From Rhipidocladum racemiflorum (Eukaryota; Streptophyta; Magnoliopsida; Poales; Poaceae): a stretch of DNA of 64,000 bases. This document shows positions 24,535 through 33,924 of this stretch, in pieces (positions within the stretch are counted from its first letter, which is position 1; every line of letters begins with the position of its first letter). A model generated the notes under the pieces. The model made no database searches. It was not told where the DNA came from and saw nothing but the letters and a program-made list of their open reading frames with translations. Position numbers and translations under genes: made by a program. Where the stretch lies: NCBI GenBank assembly GCA_036346355.1, contig CM070581.1, positions 4,216,001-4,280,000 on the forward strand, read 5' to 3'.

Positions 24535-25564
24535 CAGGTAGATTTATTTCGTTGTATATTATAATTTTATTTCCATACCTTACATCCTATATTCAAATGG
24601 CCCTCAAAACCTCAAGAATCTCAACTGATATGATATGGATTGCATCTATGTTCTAGTATACAAGGATTCTATTTATTGTGGACGAATTCGAATTGATTTT
24701 CAGAGGTTTTTCTCCTATATATTGTACAGAAAAATCAATTTAATAAAAAAGAGAGTTTTTCTCCTCACATTGTGTGTGCTTCTACTTGTGTCTCTGCTTC
24801 CATTCGTCACAACACATTATTAGCACGATCGTTCTACGAGTGGCTGATCTGATCATCTACATGGCGTTGATCTACACCGCATCAACACTTTGATTATGAC
24901 CAATCGCTGAACGTCTGCCTGTGTCAAATCTACACGACATCAAGTTCTTCCCACATCACGCGATCTACGCTACCCCAAGCTCTACGTAAGTGATCGCGTG
25001 TGAACAGTAACAAAATCCGGCACATTGCTTTCGCTACTTTACATATTAACAGCAAATCTAATCTACCCATAAAAAAATCAATGTTACGTTCATTACATTA
25101 AAAAAAGGAAGTCTGGCCTGAAGGCTTGAAGCCGTTGTCGTCGCCTGTGCTGATCGACCTGGCATTCGCCTCAACCACCGTCGGTCGCACGCCGCTGTTG
25201 CGGCCTGAAGCCGCTACCGCAGCTCTGGCTCCGCACACGTCACATGTTGTCTCGCCCTAGCCATGTGTCGTTTCGGCCTCGGATGCCCACGTCGGCAGCA
25301 GCGGTCACGCCGCTCCGCCCGGCCCTGTCAGCCGCCTGCCTCGCCAGGCGGCAGCGCCCGCCTCCTCGTCCGCTTGGTCCGGCAACTACGCCTGAAGCAC
25401 CTCGGTTCCCGCCTTTGCCCACTGTCGCTCGTCCCGCCACCGCCGGCCTTGGCATCGGCCAAGACGGACGCCGCTCCCGCCTTGGCCGGCTGTCGCCACT
25501 GGCCCTGGACCTTGCACCTGCCAGCTACCGCCCGGCCCGTCGCCTCGGTTCCTTCACACGGCGC
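24535..25564 (+). mobile_element. Older Copia-like LTR remnant, left part
   Basis: An LTR-like end CACAACA at 24808-24814 is followed by CATTATTAGCACGA. This matches the primer-site region of the Copia element at 7-11 kb (CGTTATCAGCACG) apart from CG-to-CA and C-to-T type changes. GC-rich, Pro/Arg-coding but interrupted DNA follows to 25564, where a younger gag-only element is inserted. The host sequence resumes at 27843. No intact protein is visible. Confidence 0.45.
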
Positions 25565-26189
25565 TGTTAGACTTAATCTTGTTGTTTACATGTTTGTGTG
25601 AGTTATTGTCAGCCGTGTCATGTGCGTATATCAGCAAGTGCATGTGTGAGTTAGTTTGATCAGAGAAAAACCATGCTGCATGTTAGTGACTACATGCAGG
25701 CAGTCCGGTGGTGCACGTTGGCTTGACGTTGTGGCCGAGTCAAGTGAAGCGCGGATGCATGGCGTGAAGAGAGGATCAACTAGCTAACGACTTGCATGCA
25801 TGAGTTAGTGGATCTTGGAGATGAGAGACCAGCCTAGTCTTGGTGAGCAAGCAGGGGCTGAGCGAGTCTTCAGGATCAAGGAGCGAGTGCAGTACGTGGG
25901 CATGCAGAAATTAGTGGCTGGGAAGTGTAGTTGTCCGGGTCTTGTGGCCAGTTAGAAGACGTGCCTTTTTTTGCTATAAATAGTGTGTGCTGGTGTGATT
26001 GGTGAGAGAAAAAAAAAGTGCAGAGAAGTGAGAAGCACTGGTGTGCAGTGCTGAGTTTGAAGAAAACTCCTTGCGCGTGTTAGTGTGTGTGTTGTTAGTG
26101 TGAGATTCATTCAATAAAGAAAGTGCTTGTGTGTGATCTCAGTGTGTGTTTGGGTGAGTTTATTTTCTCGTGAGTGAGCTGGGCCAACA
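25565..26189 (+). repeat. 5' LTR of gag-only element
   Basis: 625 bp, TG...CA. It contains a TATA box (GCTATAAATAG, about 25974-25984) and an AATAAA signal near 26114, placed as expected for U3-R-U5. No difference from 27218-27842 was seen by eye. Confidence 0.92.
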
Positions 26190-26224
26190 ATTGGTATCAG
26201 AGCCAACGGTGAGTGTTTGGTGTT

Positions 26225-27168
26225 ATGACAGGTGACGGCTCTGAAGCGTACACGCCGCCGGGTCGCCGCATTGGTGGTAATAGCGGCAACGGCGGTGATG
26301 GCGGCCAAGATGAGGTCGTGCATCAAGTGAAGGAGGCGGGGGTGACGCTCCGTTACCCCATACTCTCAGAGAACAACTACGGGGTGTGGGCCGTGAAGAT
26401 GAAAATCTTCATGCGCGCACAAGGCGTGTGGGCGGCCGTGGAGGGTAAGGCGGTCGACGAGAAGATGGATCAAATGGCTCTCGCCGCCATTGTCCAAGCC
26501 GTGCCGGAGGCCGTGGTGATGGCCATATCTGAGAAGGACACGGCGAAGGAGGCGTGGGACGCTCTCAAGGAGATGAACGTGGGTGAAGAGCGCGTCAAGA
26601 AGGCCCGAGTACAAACCCTCAAGAGGGAGCTTGATGGCATGTACATGGGTGAATCTGAAAAGTTTAATGAGTTTGTTTTGAAGGTGACCACTGTTGTGAA
26701 CGAGATACGCACTCTCGGCACGAAAGTGGAGGAGGCAACCGTCGTTGAGAAGCTCCTGTGTTCCGTCCCCGACAAGTTCCTACCCATTGTGAGCACCATT
26801 GAGCAATGGGGGGATGTGTCGACGATGTCGGTGGGGGAAGTTGTCGGGCGCCTGCGGGCGTTCGAGGAGTCTACAAAGGGGCGACGACGTGACAAGGAAG
26901 AGGAGAAGCTGTTGGTTGCGCACGCCGAACCACGACTCACGCGTGCCGAGTGGGAGGCCATAGTTGCTGAAGAGAAGCGCAACGGCGACGACGGTTTCGG
27001 CGGTGGTGACAAGAAGAAGTACCGTGGCAGGTTCGACAAGTCCAAGATCGACTGCCGCAACTGTGGTATGGGCACTTTGCTGATGAGTGCCCTGAGCCAA
27101 GGAAGGTGACCAAGGGTCTGGCGCAACTCGCCGTGGCGGATGCTGACGACGAGCCCACGCTGCTGTGA
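26225..27168 (+). CDS. Copia-type gag with frameshifted zinc knuckle
   Basis: The ORF from ATG 26225 encodes the UBN2-type gag: YPILSENNYGVW, DALKEMNVGEERVKKARVQ and the Lys/Arg-rich C-terminal part are characteristic. The start lies 35 bp after the LTR. The CCHC knuckle begins CRNCG at about 27054, but the expected spacing is broken: the frame must change near 27065 to read HFADECPEPR and then continue to a stop at 27166-27168. In frame, the ORF instead ends at 27109 without a complete knuckle. Gag normally forms the virus-like particle and binds element RNA; whether this product still packages RNA is unknown. Confidence 0.8.
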
Positions 27169-27217
27169 AGTCCGGTGTGGAGGTGCAAAATAAAGGCAAT
27201 CAAGATTAGGGGGTGAT

Positions 27218-27842
27218 TGTTAGACTTAATCTTGTTGTTTACATGTTTGTGTGAGTTATTGTCAGCCGTGTCATGTGCGTATATCAGCAAGTGCATGTGT
27301 GAGTTAGTTTGATCAGAGAAAAACCATGCTGCATGTTAGTGACTACATGCAGGCAGTCCGGTGGTGCACGTTGGCTTGACGTTGTGGCCGAGTCAAGTGA
27401 AGCGCGGATGCATGGCGTGAAGAGAGGATCAACTAGCTAACGACTTGCATGCATGAGTTAGTGGATCTTGGAGATGAGAGACCAGCCTAGTCTTGGTGAG
27501 CAAGCAGGGGCTGAGCGAGTCTTCAGGATCAAGGAGCGAGTGCAGTACGTGGGCATGCAGAAATTAGTGGCTGGGAAGTGTAGTTGTCCGGGTCTTGTGG
27601 CCAGTTAGAAGACGTGCCTTTTTTTGCTATAAATAGTGTGTGCTGGTGTGATTGGTGAGAGAAAAAAAAAGTGCAGAGAAGTGAGAAGCACTGGTGTGCA
27701 GTGCTGAGTTTGAAGAAAACTCCTTGCGCGTGTTAGTGTGTGTGTTGTTAGTGTGAGATTCATTCAATAAAGAAAGTGCTTGTGTGTGATCTCAGTGTGT
27801 GTTTGGGTGAGTTTATTTTCTCGTGAGTGAGCTGGGCCAACA
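27218..27842 (+). repeat. 3' LTR of gag-only element
   Basis: 625 bp, read as identical to 25565-26189, preceded by a purine-rich tract and followed by the GGCGC target-site duplication. Confidence 0.92.
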
Positions 27843-28680
27843 GGCGCGACGCCTCGGCCACCCCGTCACGCATCGTGGCGCCAGCCTGTCGCCTTGGTTC
27901 CTCCGCACGGTGCAACACCACGGCCATCCCCCCATGCATTACGGTGCTGGCCTGTCGCCTCGGTTCCTCCTGCGCCCGGCCCGTCTCCTCGCCGTCTACT
28001 TTTGCACCGTGGCCCCTCCGACCGCTCCCTCCTGCGCAGCCGTAGCCGCCCGCTGCTCGGCCTCCTCCCGCACGGCCAGAACCCACCGCCGCACACAGTC
28101 GCCTCCACGCCGCGGCCCAGCTGGGCGCTCCCGCCGCGCCGTGGCTCGCCGTCTACCTTTGCACCGCGGCCCCGCCGACCGTTCCCTCCTACGCAGCCCG
28201 TAGCCGCCGCTGGCCACCCCGTTGGCACTGCCGGGAACCCCCCCCCCCCCCCCGTCTGGCCTTCTAAGTTTTTCCGTCGAAGCGCCGATCAGACTTGAAG
28301 CCGATCGGTTCATATCATATTTCAAGTCCAGATAAAAATTAAAAAAGACGGGGCAAAATTACCTTATTGCCCCTGAGTCTTTTAATAATTTTTGAAAAAT
28401 ATTAATAATTCCGAAAATCGCCGATAATTGCTAGAAACTAGATTTCTAGATATGTGGACTTCCAAAAACTATTATTTAGCACGCATTGGTAGTTCCATAC
28501 CCTTGGTTTATTTTCTAGCTTTTTGCCATGTCAAATAAGTGCTAAATTAATTTTTATGTTATTCAAGTCATTCTGAAAATTGCTTAAATATTAACAGAAG
28601 ATTGTGAAAATTGCTAGAAAATTCTAGAAAATCATGGTGAGACATTTTTTTTATGCCATGGCATTATTTCATGTTGATAT
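27843..28680 (+). mobile_element. Older remnant, right part (GC-rich, then AT-rich), with a C16 run
   Basis: This continues the DNA interrupted by the gag-only element. A segment at about 27990-28065 is repeated with changes at about 28148-28222 (offset 158 bp). A run of 16 C residues (28238-28253) marks the edge of the GC-rich part. AT-rich DNA without ORFs follows to the Gypsy LTR. Pro/Ala/Arg-rich ORFs in all frames are compositional artefacts. Confidence 0.4.
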
Positions 28681-31074
28681 GTGTGACGACGATAATTAAA
28701 TCTGTCTCGAGGCCCATCAATGGCTACAGTTCTCAATGAGCCCGTCATATCCTCATAAATGTGGCCCATATAACACAGAGACACATTAATATTATAATTG
28801 ATCAAAGTTTCTGTTCACCACATAAAGACCACCCGCCCAAAATCAGGATAGAGGACAACTAAGCATTTTCAGGTCAGTGGTAGCCCGATCTGAGAAACCA
28901 TTCAGGTCGGGCTATGACATTTTTTACCATGTCGACCTAAATATAAGTCAGTCCGACCAGGCTCTAGTTGGACAGACGAAAAATCTTTTGCATAGAGATA
29001 ACGTGCAAATGAAGCTTTCTCTGACAGGTACTGACAACCGCCTAGAAGTTGCCAATAGCGAAGAGGAGCCTTTCTCATGAAAAGGCATCTTTTCAGTGAA
29101 AAGACACCTTTTGACCAAACGATGCCTCTTGACGGGAAGATACCTCTCTGAAGATGACAACTGCCCTCCCTTCGGTGCTATAAATAGGCTTCTCCCGCCA
29201 AGGACAAGGCAACGATAGCAACAAACAAGACACACAACACGACGACAACAACAAAAAGGAAACAAGATAGCATTAACAGTCTTGTAATCTGTCATACTGC
29301 ACTTCGTCTAGAGAAAAGCAATACAAGCCAATTTTCATCCACCTAGTTTCCCTTTCAATATCATTGAATAAATAAAGACAACCCAAAATATATTCGTAAG
29401 CTCGATCTAGGGACCCCAGGTTCTGAACATCGACAGTTGGCGCTAGAGGGAGGGCATCCATTTTTTTCAATTTGATTTTGAAAGGATTAATGTGCAGTTG
29501 TTGCAGGCCATGGATGAGGAAAACTCATATGATCTCGCCGATTACTCACATCTCACCGCCGCAGACTACTTGGAGGAAGAAGAATGTAAGTGTAATTTCT
29601 ACTCCGAGTACATTTTAGAAACGGAGGCATCCAAGTTAGCAATATCATCCGATCAGGATGAGGCCACGTCAGGAGCACCGATTCTTGAGGACCAACCAGG
29701 AAACCAGAGTGACTTCATGCATGTCTTAGAGGCAGAGAACTAGGGTACATGCCCTATGGGGGTCGATTGTGAATGAATTCATCAAGACATCAATGACCTC
29801 CATGAAAGCTCGTCTTCAGATGATTTCCTTCGAAGATTTAAACTTGATTATACTCACTCAACGTCCTCCGATGAGGGAACAATAACCCCTGTACTTAAAT
29901 CTGAAATACACATTTGAGCGGTTACGAAAGGGGCAGGAGAGCAACAAGTGGAGTGCGAACAGCGTGAAGCTCAAGAAAAATCCGTCCAAGAGCAACGTGA
30001 GAATCTCGCTATTGCCAAGCAAAAGACCATTGAAGAGGCAATACGTCTTTACCATGATAGCTAGCTAGCAACATTGCGCAGGATGGACCCATCGGGAAGT
30101 CGTTCACGATTGGCCCTTCCAATCATGCCCCAAATTCTTAGGACGACAGTAAGGGACATAAACATTGTTCCAAATAGTCCACAAGAAACTCCTGTGGACA
30201 GAATCCCCATTATCACTAATGCAATCCAAAGTCAACCCGCGGATGGAGATAGTGTACCTCTTATAAGATCATTAGCTGCCGATCTGCAAGAAGCTGCTAC
30301 AGATGTGAAGAGCAAATCTCCTTCTGTGAGGACTTTGACAGATTCCCATGCGGAACAATCCTCTTCCGGTCAACGTCAACAAAATACCGACCGTTAATAG
30401 AGGAATATTCCACAGTGGAGAAGCGCCTTCAACAGGCTTGGTCCAGGTGAAAATGTTAATCGTGGTCGGCGATGACCTCATTCTCCTGATTATACAGATC
30501 AAATTCCTAATGCGTGTTCGCATTTGGGACTGTGTACAGGATGCCAAGCCTTTTCGACGAGGCTCAGAAGCATCGTTTGGCCTGAGAAGTTCAAGCCAGG
30601 CTCTTTGGAAAGTTTTGATGGAACTCAAATCCGTCAGAATTCCTTCAAATTTATACCACCGCCATCCAGGCTGCGGGTGGCGATGAGAAGGTAATGGTTA
30701 ACAATTTATCTACTCTCTTAAAAGGTTCTGTGAGAACTTGATTGTTTAACCAATCAAAAGAATCCATTTATAGTTGAAAAAATGTGTGCCATGCCATTTT
30801 AAATAATTTTAAAAGCTATTACGCGAAACCCATAAAAGAAGATGATTTACATCGTCTTCGTCAAACCTCTATTGAAAATCTTTGTCAATTCATTAAAAGG
30901 TTTGTAGAGGTCCATAACACCATCCCTAATATATCTGATGATTCTGTGATTCGTGTTTTTAAGCAGGCAGTACGCTACATGCGTTTCGCAGAAGACTTAA
31001 ACATCAATCCGCCCTCACAACTGGGTTTTGATATGGCAGACCGATACTCAGATGGTCATGAAGTGGTTGAGTGA
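28681..31074 (+). mobile_element. Truncated Gypsy element: 5' LTR plus gag
   Basis: The LTR probably runs from TGTGACGACG at 28681 to ACA at 29435, with TATAAATA at 29179-29186. It is followed by TTGGCGCTAGAGGGAGGG (29437 on), a primer-site pattern familiar from grass Gypsy elements. The interior is gag-like to 31074. No protease, RT or integrase and no second LTR are present, so the 3' part is missing. The left LTR edge is less certain than the right. Confidence 0.65.
29510..31074 (+). pseudogene. Gypsy gag pseudogene
   Basis: Open segments at 29510-29743 (acidic N-terminus), 30083-30397 and 30784-31074 are separated by stops and frame changes. Between them 30560-30720 reads in shifted frames as PEKFKPGSLESFDGT, a typical Gypsy gag core. 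The last segment (EDDLHRLRQTSIENLCQFIKRF, HNTIPNISDDSVIRVFKQ) is the conserved C-terminal part of this gag family. At least three frame breaks make it non-functional. Confidence 0.7.
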
Positions 31075-31080
31075 AACCGT

Positions 31081-32230
31081 ATGGTAGACAAAGGCCATAC
31101 ACCCCCACAACTGGGTTTGAAGAATTCTAAAGGCAATAAGTCAAAGAAATATTATATACCTGAAGACTGTAAATGTAAAAATAGGAAAGAAGGAAAGAAG
31201 ATCTCTACGATGCATTTCGGTAGGGACCCGATTGCAGATTGGTTCGATTCGTCCATGTTTGGATCAGAGACTCTGCTTGAAAAGGGCACTAGGTACGACC
31301 CGCCCCTGCCGACCAAATTTGTGGTTGATAGCATCCCAGAGGCAGATCTCAAAAAGATCACAGGTAACGCGTAATTATGTCTTCTTAAACTTGTTAGTCA
31401 TGTACGTGTGAAGTCACAACTTGTTGTTTTGAATTGGCTGCAGGTGGGAAGAGCCTCCCAAATTGGGCTGAGTTCTCCATGGGTGACACACACGCAGGGA
31501 AGAGGAAGCGTGGCACCGATGATGACTTGCTAGCAGGTACTTTAGGTGGGTTTGCAAAGTTGTCGTTCAGTCCGCGTGGCAAGGGGTCTGTCGATAGCAG
31601 CTTAGCGTCGACTCTGGAGGCGACGATGTTCGCTACTCCCTCTGAACCCGCTCACAACCACTAACACCAGGAGGATCACAACAGGGGGGAACTGCCTCGA
31701 GGAAGGGCTCACAGAGGTATACCCGTAGTACAGGGAAGGGCACGACCACTATGCGGGTGGACAGTAAGCAGGACAGCCACAGGATGACATGACCTCATGG
31801 TCTAGCAGCCATTGGGGCTTCCCCACAGAGTAGCTTGGATATCCCATGTTAGGGTACGGCTCGATGACCTACGAAGGTGATCAGGGTGTGTACGGTCACC
31901 ACTAGAGTCATGACGGATCGAGTATGTCGTTGTTGTTTGACTACACTGATCCCTACACCGATTTGTACACACGACATATGCCTACTAGGTACTTGCACCA
32001 GTTAGAGCAACCTGCATCCTGGATCGCTCATTACGAACACTGGAAGTCCACATGGCTATTGCGAAACATGACCTAGGAGGATTACAAGCAAGTGCACGAG
32101 AGGAAGTACGTCGAGATCATTGTTGATAATGTAGAAGTAGAGGTTGCACCATACACGTACTACTACTCACAGGTACGTCAATGCATAGTTGTCCACATGA
32201 TCATTTCACTCTTTTAACACTTCTTCGCGC
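31081..32230 (+). pseudogene. Unrecognised spliced pseudogene, probably transposon-derived
   Basis: The first segment (31081-31363) encodes DPIADWFDSSMFGSETLLEKGTR-like residues and PPLPTKFVVDSIPEADLKKITG. It ends at a good donor, CACAG|GTAACG. The acceptor GGCTGCAG at 31436-31443 rejoins the frame to GKSLPNWAEFSMGD, followed by KRKRG, a basic patch like a nuclear localisation signal, with a stop at 31662-31664. Further coding-like text to about 32170 (SWIAHYEHWKSTW) has stops. I do not recognise the family. Placement between a Gypsy fragment and AT-rich repeats suggests a DNA-transposon gene relic. Confidence 0.35.
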
Positions 32231-33344
32231 AATAAATGTTCATACTCCTTATTTAATTATGCCTGTTGTAGGTCTCAACAGGTATTTGTCTCGTGTATTT
32301 ATGTTTGAAACAAATTGTGATGGATAGAATGCATGGTGTTGGTGAAATATAATTTAAATGTTTATCATTTGTAATCATATTATGTAATGCTTTTATTATG
32401 TTGCCTAGTTGAAGTGTTCAAATCCAAAAATTAGACGAAATTCTGCTGAAATTTCTAAGTGTAAGATATTTTATGTGCAAAAACTTAGTAATTTATATTC
32501 AAACAGATAGGAAATATCACATAAATTCTTTCATAACTTTTTCATATTTTTTCTCTTTTTTTTCTAGCCTCAAGATACCATTTTACAGTATTTTGCACTG
32601 TATGAATTTTTAAAAATTCCTCAAGCTTGAACATCATATCAAAATTTCATAGAAACATTAATAATGTGTCAGAAGCATACAAAAAAAATTTCAAAATTTT
32701 TTAACAAGTTTTGCATACTTTTTAGGTCGTTTTAAGTGGACCGATATCTCGGTCAATTTGGGCAAAATTTCGGTATTTTTACCCGAAATCTCAAAAATTT
32801 TGGTTTCAAAATAACAGGATTCAAATTTTACTTTTTGTATTTCATTCGGATTTCGTCTGAAATAACGAGATTTCATTGAAATTTTAAATTTCGGAGGATA
32901 TCAAGATAAAACTCTAAAACAAAATTTTAAACGTTGCTGCCACCTGCTTATGATTGTGCCACCCGTCGGGCAATTTATGATTGGTCTGGTTGGATTTGAC
33001 CTGTCTCGCTGAGTTAGCGGACCACGAGAAGCCATCCTGATTGCAAACCATGACAAAGTTCAGAAATCGTTCAGAAATGAGCGCATGATGTCAGGCAATT
33101 TAAGTACAACAAAGAGAGTTTATATCAAGCCTGAATACATGTTGCTATTATGTGTGCTATACGGCGCATTATTTGCATGGTTACACCTTGGTAACTGAGA
33201 CCGGCATTTTCCAATTAAAAAAATGAGTCCAGAGGCACCGAAATTATGCTGCTTTTTTCTTTCCGCGGTTCGGCACTTCATAGAACCAAATACCAGTGCA
33301 TTGTGAAACACCAGACGTTAATATAGTCCGTGATATAACACATT
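32231..33344. repeat. AT-rich repeat with CGAAATTTC-type motifs
   Basis: No host gene. The part 32690-32900 is dense in short motifs such as ATTTCGGT, GAAATCTCAAA and AACGAGATTTC. It resembles the 48.7-49.2 kb stretch in style (AAAATTTTGG, GAAAATCTC), so both may derive from one repeat family. No terminal repeats were found. Confidence 0.35.
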
Positions 33345-33698
33345 AGAGCATATACAATATACTAATATCAGTTGTCTATAAAAGATGCCACATAAGATTT
33401 TTAGCGAGGTAGAAGAGAGAGAAGGAGAGAGAGAGTAGTCATCCTTTCGTGAATAAACGGTCTTATAGACAAAGATTTTTAGCGAGGTAGAAGAGAGAAG
33501 GAGAGAGAGTAGTCGTCCTTTCGTGAATAAACGGTCTTATAGACGACTTTAGACTGTTTTACCATTGTATAGCCAGCCTATTGGCTGTATGAGATATTAT
33601 TATAGACAACTCATTGTATGAGTTGCCTTTTAAGTTTATTTATAGATGATATGAAAGTATATTATAGACAGCTATTGTCTGTACCATTGTACATACTC
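33345..33698. mobile_element. MITE with internal 78-bp duplication
   Basis: The imperfect inverted termini are AGAGCATATACAATAT (left) and AGAGTATGTACAATGG (reverse of the right end), with TA at each edge. Inside, 33395-33472 is repeated in tandem at 33473-33546 (about 78 bp). It lies about 230 bp beyond the stop codon of the J-like gene. It seems related to the MITE in p24 intron 2. Confidence 0.55.
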
Positions 33699-33924
33699 TA
33701 ATATAAAAGGCTTGTCAGCTTCCAAGCAGATAGATCGATACCGGTTCAAAAATAATCGTGTGACAGGAGTTACATGGCAACTAAATTACTGAAGCACTAG
33801 ATAGATCAGAAGTGCTCGACCTTTCTTCGGATTGGCTATGCTCTGCCAGGCATTAACCTAATCTAGTCCTGTCGCTCAAGTATACAGAGTTCAGCAAAGT
33901 TCTACTCATTCTGGGATTAACTCA

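Larger units (their letters stand above)
25565..27842 (+). mobile_element. Young gag-only LTR element (TR-GAG type, Copia gag)
   Basis: Two 625-bp LTRs (25565-26189 and 27218-27842), each TG...CA, read as identical, and are flanked by the exact duplication GGCGC (25560-25564 and 27843-27847). The primer site TGGTATCAGAGC (tRNA-Met) is at 26192-26203, and a purine tract with AGGGGG ends just before the 3' LTR. The 1028-bp interior encodes only gag, with no protease, integrase or RT. Identical LTRs mean very recent insertion, so the element has been mobilised in trans, presumably by an autonomous Copia relative. It fits the described class of terminal-repeat retrotransposons with a GAG domain. 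Confidence 0.93.

Noticed and set aside
25240..25601. Overlapping Pro/Arg/Ala-rich ORFs on both strands
   Set aside because: All frames are open because of GC-rich composition; no domain or splice support.
26470..27126. Long minus-strand ORF (218 aa)
   Set aside because: It is antisense to the gag ORF of the young element and has no family features.
27823..28325. Several GC-rich ORFs of 100-134 aa
   Set aside because: Compositional artefacts around a duplicated segment and C-run, with no conserved motif.
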